DNA of 64,000 nucleotides, taken from assembly GCF_017873135.1 (NCBI RefSeq), contig NZ_JAGGJV010000012.1, positions 1-64,000 of the forward strand, in the 5' to 3' direction. The stretch's first letter is position 1, and every line of letters begins with the position of its first letter. The translations under genes and the position numbers were made by a program. This DNA comes from Rhizobium herbae. Lineage in GTDB: Bacteria > Pseudomonadota > Alphaproteobacteria > Rhizobiales > Rhizobiaceae. Below the pieces are notes generated by a model. The model worked only from the letters and a program-made list of their open reading frames with translations. It ran no database searches and was not told the DNA's origin. Shown one piece after another: positions 17,190-27,240 of the stretch.

Positions 17190-19205
17190 TCATTTGTCAC
17201 CCCTTTCCAGCCAGCGAACGTCATCCGGCGAAAGCCGGATGTCGAATGCTTCCAGGCTGTGGTTGAGCTCGGCCAGCGATCGCGGGCCGATCAATGGTAC
17301 GACGCGACCCTGTTGCGCCAGCACATAGGCAAGCGCCACCTGGATCGGATCCTTGCCGATCCGTTTTCCCAGCGCGATGGCCCGGTCGCGGCGGGCGAAA
17401 TTGCTTTCGGAGTACCAGGAGCGCGCCAGCTCGGCATCGTCCATCTTGCCGCGTCCGGCCCGTTCGGTGAAGAAACCACGCGCCTGGCTGGACCAGGCGA
17501 AATTGGTGACTTTTTTCTCCGCGAGCCAGTCCATCCACTCCCTGCCGGTCGATGCGATACAGCCGGCCCAAACGGGATCGACCATGTCTGCCAGCGAGAA
17601 GTTGTTCGACAGAACGCTCGGGCGCGTCTTGCCCGTTCGCTCGGCATAGGCGATCGCCTCGTCGAAGCGTTCACGCGTCCAGTTGGAACCGCCGAAGGGG
17701 CCGCGAATGCGTCCTGCCTTCACCTCGGCATCCATCGCATCGACGAACTCTCCCACTGGAATGTCGGGATTGTCGCGATGCATGAAGTAGATATCGACGT
17801 ACTCTCCCTTCATGCGGTCGAGGCTGACAGTAAGCTGCTTGGCGATCACGTCGGGATAGCACAAAGGCGTATGAGCGCCCTTGCCGATCACGATCGTCTC
17901 TTCGCGCACACCACGGCTGCTGATCCATTCGCCGACAAGACGATCGTGGAGGCCGTTGCCGTAACCAAAGGCAGTATCGACGAGATTTCCTCCGGCCTCG
18001 AAGAAGGCATCCAGAACGATGGCCGCGCCTGAAAATGTCGTAAATTCAATCAGGCCAAGGGCGGCGAGTGACATTTCCTTGGGCAGGCCGGGGATGTTGC
18101 CGCGCGCGACCTTGTCTGTCTTTCGGGTGAGCGCTTCACCTCTCAGCGTTCGCGTGCGGGTCGTATATTTCTCGCTTTCGTATTCCAGCCCGATTGCCGC
18201 CCGCCATTTGTCCATCACGCGCAGATTGCCGAGGGTGTCGGCCCGGCTCATGCCGGGATAGCTGAATTCGATGCGCCCTGCGCGGATGGCATCGCTCGCA
18301 GCATCGACCTCGAAGCTATAGAGATGACGGGGTTCTTCGACCTCGATCTCGCTCCGGCTTCCGTCCAAACCGATGATGTGGATCGTGCTTTTGCCGCCCT
18401 GCTTGCCGCCGGCGAACCAGAACTGGTCGAGTTCGATGCGGCCCTTGGTGCCGATAATTCTTAGAACATTGTCCTGCGCCAGCGAAATCGAGCAGGAAAT
18501 CTCGGCGATGATGCCGTTCGGAAAATGCAGAAGCGCCGATGTCCACTCGTCCACCCCGGTCTCGCCGAGGTGGCCGACGGCTGTCACGTTGTCGGGATCG
18601 AGGAGGCCGGACGCTTCGTCGATACCGGCGATCAGCCGTGCCATCGAGACCGGATAACCGCCGACATCGAGGATACCGCCGCCGGCAAGCGCGTTGGAAA
18701 ACAGCCGGTGTTCCGGCTCGAAGGGCAGCTTGGCGAAGCCGAAGCTGGACTTGATCATTCTGATGTCGCCGATGGTCTTGGCTTTCAGAAGCTCGATCAG
18801 CTTCGCCGTCAGCGGGTGCAGGCGGTACATATAGGCCTCGCCGAGGAAGGTGCCGGCCTTGCGGGCCGCCTCCTGCATGGCTTCCGCCTCCGCTGCCGAA
18901 AGGCCCATCGGCTTTTCGCACAGCACATGCTTGCCCGCTTCCGCCGCCTTGATCGTCCATTCGGCGTGGCCGGGATGGGGTATGGCGATATAAACAGCCT
19001 CGATATCCGGATCGGCAAGCAGCGCGTCATAGCCGTCGACGATCCGCGTTCCGGGGAAGCTTTCCACCAGTCCGGGCTTGCCGGGGTTGCGCGTGCCGAT
19101 CGCTTCGACCGGACCGTTGTCCGATTGCGCTGCCCCGGCGAAGAAGTCCTTGGCGATCGTGCCGGGACCGAGAATGCCCCAGCGGATTTTGCCTGTGGTG
19201 GTCAT
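17190..19205 (-). CDS. Natural fusion: Gfo/Idh/MocA oxidoreductase + aldo/keto reductase
   Basis: A single 671-residue frame joins two enzymes. Residues 1-340 are a Gfo/Idh/MocA dehydrogenase (WGILGPGTIAKDF Rossmann motif, CEKPMGLSAAEAE, GGGILDVGGYPVS). From about 375 to the end is an aldo/keto reductase with all four catalytic positions visible: Asp and Tyr in DTAFGYGN, Lys in IVIGKGAH, His in YFMHRDNP. A charged linker (TRTRTLRGEALTRK) connects them. Such a protein could oxidise and reduce successive intermediates of one sugar, channelling a keto-sugar between sites. AAGGA precedes ATG 19205. It sits in the GH42/ABC operon, upstream of the ThuB-like gene. Confidence 0.9.
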   Translation of the reverse strand: MTTTGKIRWGILGPGTIAKDFFAGAAQSDNGPVEAIGTRNPGKPGLVESFPGTRIVDGYDALLADPDIEAVYIAIPHPGHAEWTIKAAEAGKHVLCEKPMGLSAAEAEAMQEAARKAGTFLGEAYMYRLHPLTAKLIELLKAKTIGDIRMIKSSFGFAKLPFEPEHRLFSNALAGGGILDVGGYPVSMARLIAGIDEASGLLDPDNVTAVGHLGETGVDEWTSALLHFPNGIIAEISCSISLAQDNVLRIIGTKGRIELDQFWFAGGKQGGKSTIHIIGLDGSRSEIEVEEPRHLYSFEVDAASDAIRAGRIEFSYPGMSRADTLGNLRVMDKWRAAIGLEYESEKYTTRTRTLRGEALTRKTDKVARGNIPGLPKEMSLAALGLIEFTTFSGAAIVLDAFFEAGGNLVDTAFGYGNGLHDRLVGEWISSRGVREETIVIGKGAHTPLCYPDVIAKQLTVSLDRMKGEYVDIYFMHRDNPDIPVGEFVDAMDAEVKAGRIRGPFGGSNWTRERFDEAIAYAERTGKTRPSVLSNNFSLADMVDPVWAGCIASTGREWMDWLAEKKVTNFAWSSQARGFFTERAGRGKMDDAELARSWYSESNFARRDRAIALGKRIGKDPIQVALAYVLAQQGRVVPLIGPRSLAELNHSLEAFDIRLSPDDVRWLERGDK

Positions 19206-19276
19206 GCTTTCATTCCTTTTCAGACGCAGGGCCTCAGCAACGGTATTCTTGCCGCGCCGGCTTCAACCGCTGGGGC

Positions 19277-21412
19277 TTAGTTTAGTTCAATAATGGCGCA
19301 GCCATAGCCCGCGAGTGTCAGTGCGCCGGTAATAGCCTTGTCGCTGTCGAGCAGGTTCTTGCCGGACGGGACGCCCGTCACGACGGCAGGTGTGTCCTTG
19401 ATATTCTGCAGAAAGAGCAGGCGCCGCTCTGCGTTCTCGCGCATCGTCACCTCGACGCCATCAGGCAGACCGGCAACCAGCGGCGCTACATCCGCGTCCG
19501 CGAAGGTGCGGGTGGTAAGCTGATGGGTGAGTTCGGGGGTGAGATAGGTGCCGACATAAAGCACACGGCCTTTGCCGACTGTGCGCGAGGTGATGACTGG
19601 CATACCTTCGGCATATCGGTTCGACCAGACGCCGAGCGCTTCCACATCGGCATTGATGGCAAGGTTCTCGTAGAAATGTCCCGCATCGAATTCCCGGTTG
19701 CCGAAGGTGAAACGGCGGATGCGGCGGCTGGATTCGGCCGGCCTGTCGGGCGGAATGACCAATCCGCCGGAGCGTGTCATGGTGGCGAACAGGCCGTTGG
19801 CGCCGGGCGCCGCCAGCCGTCCGAAATCCTCGACGCGCACACCGGTGAATGCCGATAGGGACCGTCCCGGAGCGGCTTCGCGGATCACGTGGTTGTTGCC
19901 GTCGCGGGTGCCGGTACGGGCGCCGATGATCACCGTTCCGCCGTTCCGCGCGAAGGCTTCCAGCCGCTCGGTCCAGCCATCCTTCCAGATCACCCAGTGC
20001 GGGACGTAGAAGACCTTGAGTTTCGACAGGTCGTCCTCCGGATGGATGAAGCCGCAGGCGATGCCGCGATCATAACAATACTGATGCAGCAGGATGGCAT
20101 CGTCCTGCGGGCTCGGCAGGCCGATCGGGAAGGTCTTGTGGGCCTCCTGATTGTCGAAATCGGAGCCGGCGATGCCGACATCCATGCGCACCCACGTGCC
20201 GAGGATCTTGTCCTTCAGCGCCGTCATCTCGGTCGCGAACTGCTTTGCCTCGTCATAGCGATGCCGGGCCACATCGTCATGATCGATGACGCCCATCCAG
20301 TAGATCTCGGCTCCGAAATGGGCGGGCCGCCAACGGAAGAACATCACGCCGTCGGCGCCACGCGCCACCGACGACATCGCCATGCGGCGCATCTCACCGG
20401 GCTCGGGCGTCAGCGTGCAAAACCCCGGCTGGGCGCCGAAGCCGGACTGTTGTTCGGGCACGATATAGTTGCCCGAAAAGCCACGGCAGACGTCGAGATG
20501 CAGCGCCTGGGCCTTCGCATGATCGCCGAACCGAAAGAACTCGTCATAAAGGAAGGGATAGATGTCGTAGCCGACGAAATCGAGATCGGTGGAGAACTGG
20601 CCGCGAAAGTCGATGTCGCGCAGTCCGCCGAGATTGTGGAAGATGAACCAGTCCTTGTTGGTGGCCCGCAGAATCTCGACCTGATCGTGCTGGAAGCGCG
20701 CGGTCGAAAACGCGAGGAAGCGGTGGTAGTCCTGCAGGTGGCCGGGGCCGGGGAAGGTTGGGGCAAAGTCCTGCGGGAACACGATCTGGCTGAAGTCGTC
20801 GTAAGCCGTCGCCCAGAAATCGCCGCCCCAGGCGAAGTTGAGCTTGTCGATCGTCTTGTAGGTGTCTTGCAGATAGGCCTGGAATTCGTTCAGCGCCGAG
20901 GGCGAATAGGATTCCGGCATGCTGGTGTTGAGTTCGTTGTCCGTCTGCCAGCCGATGACATCCGGATTGTCGCGGTAGTGCTCCGCCATCGCCTGTGTGA
21001 TCTTGCGGCTGTATTCGCGAAAGACTGGACTCGACGTATCGGCGTGCTGGCGCGAGCCGTGGCTCATCGGCCGGCCGTTGCCGTCGAGCCGGAGGATTTC
21101 CGGGTGTTTGACGGTCAGCCAGCGCGGCGGGGTGGCGGTCGGAGTGCAGAGGATGGTCTTGACGCCATGGCGGCCGAGGCCTGCGATCGCCCGGTCGAAC
21201 AGGTCGAAATCGAAGGTGCCTTCGCGTGGTTCGAAGATGTGCCAGGCGAATTCGCCGAGGCGGGCGGCATTGAAGCCGGCTTCTGCCATGCGGCGTGCAT
21301 CATTGTCCCAATAGCTTTCGTTCACATGCTCGGGATAATGCGGTGTGCCGACCAGGAAGCGGTCGGTGTCGATGGTGCGCCAGACGGAGAGGGCACGCGA
21401 AGTCTTGGTCAT
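19277..21412 (-). CDS. Beta-galactosidase, glycoside hydrolase family 42
   Basis: A 711-residue retaining glycosidase. The TIM barrel begins with FLVGTPHYPEHVNESYWDND; the acid/base glutamate lies in GWQTDNELNT (near residue 155) and the nucleophile in VPEQQSGFG (near 320). A trimerisation domain (WKDGWTERLEAFARNGGTVI) and a C-terminal beta domain follow. No signal peptide is seen, so it likely cleaves imported beta-galactosides in the cytosol. ATG 21412 has AGGAG eight bases upstream; the track extension to 21607 overlaps the ATPase gene and is rejected. It sits 23 bases after the ABC ATPase in the same operon. Confidence 0.92.
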   Translation of the reverse strand: MTKTSRALSVWRTIDTDRFLVGTPHYPEHVNESYWDNDARRMAEAGFNAARLGEFAWHIFEPREGTFDFDLFDRAIAGLGRHGVKTILCTPTATPPRWLTVKHPEILRLDGNGRPMSHGSRQHADTSSPVFREYSRKITQAMAEHYRDNPDVIGWQTDNELNTSMPESYSPSALNEFQAYLQDTYKTIDKLNFAWGGDFWATAYDDFSQIVFPQDFAPTFPGPGHLQDYHRFLAFSTARFQHDQVEILRATNKDWFIFHNLGGLRDIDFRGQFSTDLDFVGYDIYPFLYDEFFRFGDHAKAQALHLDVCRGFSGNYIVPEQQSGFGAQPGFCTLTPEPGEMRRMAMSSVARGADGVMFFRWRPAHFGAEIYWMGVIDHDDVARHRYDEAKQFATEMTALKDKILGTWVRMDVGIAGSDFDNQEAHKTFPIGLPSPQDDAILLHQYCYDRGIACGFIHPEDDLSKLKVFYVPHWVIWKDGWTERLEAFARNGGTVIIGARTGTRDGNNHVIREAAPGRSLSAFTGVRVEDFGRLAAPGANGLFATMTRSGGLVIPPDRPAESSRRIRRFTFGNREFDAGHFYENLAINADVEALGVWSNRYAEGMPVITSRTVGKGRVLYVGTYLTPELTHQLTTRTFADADVAPLVAGLPDGVEVTMRENAERRLLFLQNIKDTPAVVTGVPSGKNLLDSDKAITGALTLAGYGCAIIELN

Positions 21413-21435
21413 GAAAATGCTCCTGAAATGGCAGG

Positions 21436-22578
<1,143 letters not shown>

Positions 22579-22640
22579 GGCATCCTGCCTGGCGATTGCG
22601 GTTTCAGGTCTGTCGGTCGAAGTGGGAAGGTGAATATCCG

Positions 22641-23492
22641 TCATCCCTTGACCGCTCCCATGGTGAGGCCGGCGATGAAGTGCTTCTGCATCAGGAAGAA
22701 CATGATCACCGGCGGCACGGCGACGACGATGGTGCCGGCCGAAATCAGGTTCCACGCCGAGACCCATTCGCCGCGTAGATTGGCAAGGCCGGCGGTCACC
22801 GGCTTGACGCTGTCGCTGATGGTCAGCACGACTGCCCAGAAATAGTCATTCCAGATGAAGGTGAAGAGCAGGATGGCAAGGGCTGCGAGTGCCGGGCGCA
22901 CCAGCGGGATCACCACATGCACCAGCGTCTGGAACGGTGTTGCACCTTCCGCGCGGGCTGCCTGGAACAGTTCGTCCGGCAGCGCGGCGATGAAGTTGCG
23001 CATGAACAGGGTGGCAAAGCCGGTCTGGAAGGCGACATGGAAGATGATCAGCGCCATGGTCGTATCGTAAAGGCCGAGCCGGACCATCAGGTCGCGCACC
23101 GGGATCATCATGATCTGGTGCGGCAGGAAGTTGCCGCCGACGAAAAGCGCAAAGACCAGCATGTTGCCGGGAAAGCGGTAGCGCGATAGCACGAAGCCGG
23201 AAAGCGTACTCAGGATCAGCACGCCGATCACCGAGGGGATGGTGATGATGAGGCTGTTGAGAAAATACTGCGCCATCGGCGTCTGGGTAAAGACGGCGGT
23301 GTAGTTCTCGATCAGGCCGAACTGGGTCGGCCAGCCCCAGAGATTGCCGCCCATGACGTCCTGCATCGAGCGGAACGAGGTGAGGACGACGGCGAATAGC
23401 GGGCCGAGCCAGACGATCAGGATGCCGATGACAACCGCGACATAGAGGCGGCGCTGCCAGATGGCGGTTTCAGGAATGGGGCGAGGATACAT
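22641..23492 (-). CDS. CUT1 sugar ABC transporter permease (MalG type)
   Basis: A 283-residue permease with six likely spans (first near residues 17-40) and an EAA-type loop reading QAARAEGATPFQTLVHVVIP. The ATG at 23492 overlaps the upstream permease stop by one base (TGATG). The longer in-frame extension to 24392 is antisense-like shadow across the first permease and is rejected. It pairs with the MalF-type permease for uptake in the GH42 operon. Confidence 0.92.
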   Translation of the reverse strand: MYPRPIPETAIWQRRLYVAVVIGILIVWLGPLFAVVLTSFRSMQDVMGGNLWGWPTQFGLIENYTAVFTQTPMAQYFLNSLIITIPSVIGVLILSTLSGFVLSRYRFPGNMLVFALFVGGNFLPHQIMMIPVRDLMVRLGLYDTTMALIIFHVAFQTGFATLFMRNFIAALPDELFQAARAEGATPFQTLVHVVIPLVRPALAALAILLFTFIWNDYFWAVVLTISDSVKPVTAGLANLRGEWVSAWNLISAGTIVVAVPPVIMFFLMQKHFIAGLTMGAVKG

Positions 23493-24376
23493 CACGCCCC
23501 CCTTTCTTCGGCGCGAATAATGCGCGAGAGATACCAGACGATGAAGACGGCCATGATCACGAAGAGAACCGACGCAATCGCCGCGCCATAGCCGAAGCGG
23601 TAGGAAAAGATCGACTGCTCGAACATCTGGTACGCAAGCACGGAGGACGAGCCGAACGGCCCGCCGCTGGTCATCACCGAGATGATGTCGAAGGAGCGAA
23701 GCGCGCCGACGACGGTGACGGCGATGGCGATGAAGGTGACTTGCGTCAGCTGCGGCAGGACGATGTGGCGCAGCATGTTCCAGCCCTTGGCGCCATCGAC
23801 CCTGCCGGCGCCGATCAGGTCTTCGCTGAGATTGTTGAGGCCGGCAAGATAAAGCACCATGCAGAATGCGGTCTGCGGCCAGAGTGCCGCGGTGACCACG
23901 GCGAAGGTAACGAAATGTTCGTCCGACAACACCGCCGGTGCCGTTGCGCCAAAGAAACGGAAGATGATCGCCAGAAGCCCGAATTGCGGCGTGTAGACCC
24001 AGCTGAAAACGACGCCGACGGCGACCGAGGCCAAAACTAGCGGGATGAAGAACAGCGACTTCAGGAACCGCATGCCGCGGATCTTCTGGTTGACCAGAAG
24101 CGCGATGGCAAGACCCAGCGGCGGCGCCAGCATGAACATCACCAGCCAGATGACGTTGTTCTTCAGCGACACGTAGAACTGTGGATCGTTGAAGAGTTCG
24201 CGGTAGTTGTCGAGGCCGATCCAGCGCATCGGGCCGAAGCCGTCCCATTCGTGCAGGCTGATCCATAGGCTCTCGACCGAAGACGCCAATATGACGACGG
24301 AAAAGAGAATGGCGGCAGGCATGATCAGAAGCGTCGGTGTCAGCCACCATCGATGGTGGCGCCAAAGGGTCTTCAT
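23492..24376 (-). CDS. CUT1 sugar ABC transporter permease (MalF type)
   Basis: A 294-residue permease starting MKTLWRHHRWW, with six predicted membrane spans and the loop GAGRVDGAKGWNMLRHIVLP, in which the usual EAA is changed to AGR. It follows the binding-protein gene after an 83-base gap containing a strong hairpin, and overlaps the next permease by one base. It should form the membrane channel with that neighbour. Confidence 0.92.
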   Translation of the reverse strand: MKTLWRHHRWWLTPTLLIMPAAILFSVVILASSVESLWISLHEWDGFGPMRWIGLDNYRELFNDPQFYVSLKNNVIWLVMFMLAPPLGLAIALLVNQKIRGMRFLKSLFFIPLVLASVAVGVVFSWVYTPQFGLLAIIFRFFGATAPAVLSDEHFVTFAVVTAALWPQTAFCMVLYLAGLNNLSEDLIGAGRVDGAKGWNMLRHIVLPQLTQVTFIAIAVTVVGALRSFDIISVMTSGGPFGSSSVLAYQMFEQSIFSYRFGYGAAIASVLFVIMAVFIVWYLSRIIRAEERGA

Positions 24377-24419
24377 CCTTGGTGTACCTCATTCACGGTA
24401 TGGATTTGGACAGGCATCG

Positions 24420-24444
24420 GGGAGCGGGACAAGGCCCCGCTCCC
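24420..24444 (-). promoter_or_regulatory. Intercistronic hairpin after the binding-protein gene
   Basis: GGGAGCGGG (24420-24428) and CCCGCTCCC (24436-24444) form a perfect 9-bp GC-rich stem with a 7-base loop, and no T-run. It occupies the same place, between binding-protein and first permease gene, as the hairpin at 10483-10509 in the other ABC operon, consistent with differential mRNA stability. Confidence 0.62.
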
Positions 24445-24459
24445 GTCCGCCGGGAGGCG

Positions 24460-25728
24460 CTAGATCTTGAAGATCCGGCGTCGTGTTCCCTCTAGGCGCT
24501 GAAGGATGGCATCGCGGCGTTCCGGCTTTGCCATGAATTCCTGGAAGCCGGTGAGACCCGCCTGGGCCATGTCCGGATCGGTGTCGCGGTCGTAATATTG
24601 CGAGCTGCCGGCCACGGTCTTCAGGCTTTCAACCGCCGCATTGACCAGCGGGTCCTTGCTTGGAGGAAGGTCGTGCCGTGGCGGAACGTTGCCGGCGGGT
24701 TCCAGATAGGCGCTGAGGTTTTCCGGCTGGTAGAGGAAGGCGAGGAATTCACGGGCTCCCGCCTTGTTCTTGGCGTTGGCCGGAATGTGCACGGAATTGA
24801 CCGAAAACTCCTCGTAGCGATCGATGCCTTCGATCTTGGGGAAGGGGGCGAAGGTCAACTGGCCGACATCCTGCTCCGGGAAAGCGTATTTGACGAAGGC
24901 GCCGAGATTCATCATGCCGGCCTTCTTCTGGGCGAGAAAGGCTCCCGCCTCCTGCCAGCCGAATGAGGTGTGGTCCGGCGTGAAGAAGCCCTGTTTGATC
25001 AGTTCTTCCCAGTGGTCAAAGACCGGCTTCAAAGTCGCATCGGTATAGGCCATCTCGCCGTTCATCAGGGCGAAATGCTTGTCGAGGCCGTTGATCCGCA
25101 GGTTCATCTGGTCGAACCAGCCGGCTGCCGGCCAAAGTTCCTTGGTGCCGATCGCGACCGGGGTCAGGCCCGCTTCCTTGGATTTCTGGCCGTAGGCGAG
25201 GAATTCGTCCCAATTGGTCGGCACAGTCAGGCCGTGTTCGTCAAACACGTCCTTGCGATAGAACATGCCCCACATGGTGCCGCCGGTCGGCAGGCCGTAT
25301 TGCTTGCCGTCAACCGTCACCGCGGCGGTCGTGGTGCCCAGCACATCCTTGTATTTTTCCTTCTCGAACAGATCCGAGATGTCATCGAACAGCCCGCGGT
25401 TGACGAAGGCCTTCATGCGGTTTCCGGAAAACCAGAAGCAGATATCGGGGGCGCCGGCGACCAGATAGTTGCGGATCGCCGTCTTGTGCGCCTCGTGATC
25501 CATGTTGTTAATCACGACCTTGGTGCCGGACTGCTTTTCGAAATCCGCCCCGATCCGCCGCAGGACTTCCAGCGCGGTGGCATTGTTTTCGTTCGAAATC
25601 ACCGTGACCTCGGCCGATTGGGCAAGGGCCGGCATTGAGAACCCTGTCACGGCCGCCACGGACACGCCGCCCGCGGCTTTGAGGAACGTACGTCTTGTTG
25701 CTGCCTGGTCGATCCACTTGAATGTCAT
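24460..25728 (-). CDS. Sugar ABC transporter substrate-binding protein with Tat-type signal
   Basis: A 422-residue family 1 solute-binding protein. Its signal has the twin-arginine motif TRRTFLK followed by a hydrophobic stretch and a PALAQSA cleavage site, predicting export by Tat rather than Sec. The mature part shows NMDHEAHKTAIRNYL, YGLPTGGTMWGMFYRKDVF and WDEFLAYGQKSK typical of sugar binders. GGAGGA precedes ATG 25728. It is the first gene of an eight-gene operon (binding protein, two permeases, ATPase, GH42, fusion oxidoreductase, ThuB-like, ThuA-like) and divergent from a ROK regulator. Confidence 0.92.
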   Translation of the reverse strand: MTFKWIDQAATRRTFLKAAGGVSVAAVTGFSMPALAQSAEVTVISNENNATALEVLRRIGADFEKQSGTKVVINNMDHEAHKTAIRNYLVAGAPDICFWFSGNRMKAFVNRGLFDDISDLFEKEKYKDVLGTTTAAVTVDGKQYGLPTGGTMWGMFYRKDVFDEHGLTVPTNWDEFLAYGQKSKEAGLTPVAIGTKELWPAAGWFDQMNLRINGLDKHFALMNGEMAYTDATLKPVFDHWEELIKQGFFTPDHTSFGWQEAGAFLAQKKAGMMNLGAFVKYAFPEQDVGQLTFAPFPKIEGIDRYEEFSVNSVHIPANAKNKAGAREFLAFLYQPENLSAYLEPAGNVPPRHDLPPSKDPLVNAAVESLKTVAGSSQYYDRDTDPDMAQAGLTGFQEFMAKPERRDAILQRLEGTRRRIFKI

Positions 25729-25937
25729 TGTCACTCCTCCCTTTGTTGTTGCCTCTTCACCATTTCCATCGGCACGGCCGTTCTCCTCAACGGCCAGTAC
25801 GAGACCGGCAACGCAACGCATCTCCTCGGGCAAAGCGCGCGCTTGCCCGCTCCTTTCGGATCGCGATGATATTGCCGGGATGAACCGGATTAAATTTCGC
25901 TGAACCCGGTTCGGGTGTTGATCAGTCGGGCAAAGTT

Positions 25938-27215
25938 ATGCATATGTTTAAATCAGAGGCAATAATTAATTTACAAAATAAAGAAAGAAAATTGGTGAAG
26001 CTAAAAGGTGACCAGAGCACGGCCCGGGCGATGAACCGCCGCCTGATCCTCAATCTCCTGAGGCAGGAAGGGCCGCGCAGCCGCGCCGATATCGCCTCGG
26101 TGACAGGGCTGAGCCCGGCGGCAGTGACCTTCGTCGTGGCTGATCTGATCGATGAAGGCCTGCTGATCGAAGGCAAGACGGTTGCGGGTTCCGCCGGACG
26201 CCGCCCCATTCCAGTTGACATCAACTACGCCAATGGTCTTGCCATCGGCTTCAAGCTGATGGTTGGCTCAGTGGAATGTGTCGTCACCGACCTTGCCACC
26301 AATCCGCTGGGTTCGATGCGCCTGCCGCTTGCCGGCCACGATCCGGATCACATCGTAACGACACTGGCAGAGGCGGTGCCCGAACTGGCGTCGCTCGTCG
26401 ATCGTCCGGGCGCGCGGCTGGCCGGGATCGGCATCTCCATGCCCGGCGTCATCGACAATCACAAAGCCGTCTGCATCCGCAGTCATCGCTATAATTGGGA
26501 CAACGTGCCGCTCGGCGGAATGCTCGCCGAGCGGGTGAAAGTTCCGGTCTGGCTGGAGGACGACACCAACGCCTACGCTATTGCCCAGCAACTATTTGGC
26601 CTCGGCCGTCAGCATCGCAATATGGCCGTGCTGGCAATCGGCGTCGGCATCGGTTGTGCGCTGGTGTTCGAGGGTAAACTCTATCGCGGCGCAAATGGTG
26701 CGGCTGGAAAATTTGGCCATGTCTCCTACGTGGAGAACGGGCGCCTGTGCGAATGCGGCAAGCGCGGCTGTCTCATGGCCTATTATGCCGAACCGGCGAT
26801 CCTCAACACATGGCGCGACGCCACGGGACGGGGAAAAGGGGCGGGAAGGCCCGAACTTCTGGCTGCCTTGAAGGCGGGTGAGCCACAGGCGCTTGCTGTC
26901 CTGGAAGAGGCAGGAAACGGCATCGGCCGTCATCTTGCCAATCTCGTCAACATCACCGATCCGGAGGTCATCGTTGTCGGCGGCGAGGCGGTTTCCTTCG
27001 GCGATGCGTTGTTCGGTCCACTGCGCAGGGCGCTGGAGAAAAACACGTTCCGCGCGCCGCCGCCAGTGCTGCCGGACTGGGAAGACAATTCCTGGGCGAG
27101 GGGGGCGGCGGCCCTGGTCACGCAAAAGATTTTCGATTTCGAAACCTCTGCCGGCAACGCGGCTCCGTCGCCGGATCAAGGCACGGGCAGGGAACGTCGC
27201 CCGCCTTTGTCATAA
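25938..27215 (+). CDS. ROK-family transcriptional regulator (NagC/Mlc/XylR type)
   Basis: A protein of up to 425 residues. A winged helix-turn-helix occupies about residues 30-85 (ARAMNRRLILNLLRQEGPRSR, ADIASVTGLSPAAVTFVV). The ROK sugar-kinase-like domain follows, with the signature GHVSYVENGRLCECGKRGC, whose His and Cys residues bind zinc, and an ADP-site-like GVGIGCALVFEGKLYRGANG region. The start could be ATG 25938, 25944 or further in (26032); the first 30 residues are AT-rich and not family-typical. Divergent from the GH42/ABC operon 209 bases away, it is the probable local regulator, binding a sugar effector. Confidence 0.88.
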   Translation: MHMFKSEAIINLQNKERKLVKLKGDQSTARAMNRRLILNLLRQEGPRSRADIASVTGLSPAAVTFVVADLIDEGLLIEGKTVAGSAGRRPIPVDINYANGLAIGFKLMVGSVECVVTDLATNPLGSMRLPLAGHDPDHIVTTLAEAVPELASLVDRPGARLAGIGISMPGVIDNHKAVCIRSHRYNWDNVPLGGMLAERVKVPVWLEDDTNAYAIAQQLFGLGRQHRNMAVLAIGVGIGCALVFEGKLYRGANGAAGKFGHVSYVENGRLCECGKRGCLMAYYAEPAILNTWRDATGRGKGAGRPELLAALKAGEPQALAVLEEAGNGIGRHLANLVNITDPEVIVVGGEAVSFGDALFGPLRRALEKNTFRAPPPVLPDWEDNSWARGAAALVTQKIFDFETSAGNAAPSPDQGTGRERRPPLS

Positions 27216-27240
27216 CCTCTGTTTCGAGCGCCCGTTCCCT

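Noticed and set aside
22641-24392. 583-residue frame that would extend the MalG-type permease upstream
   Set aside because: The upstream half reads in a different frame through the MalF-type permease; the real start at 23492 overlaps its stop.
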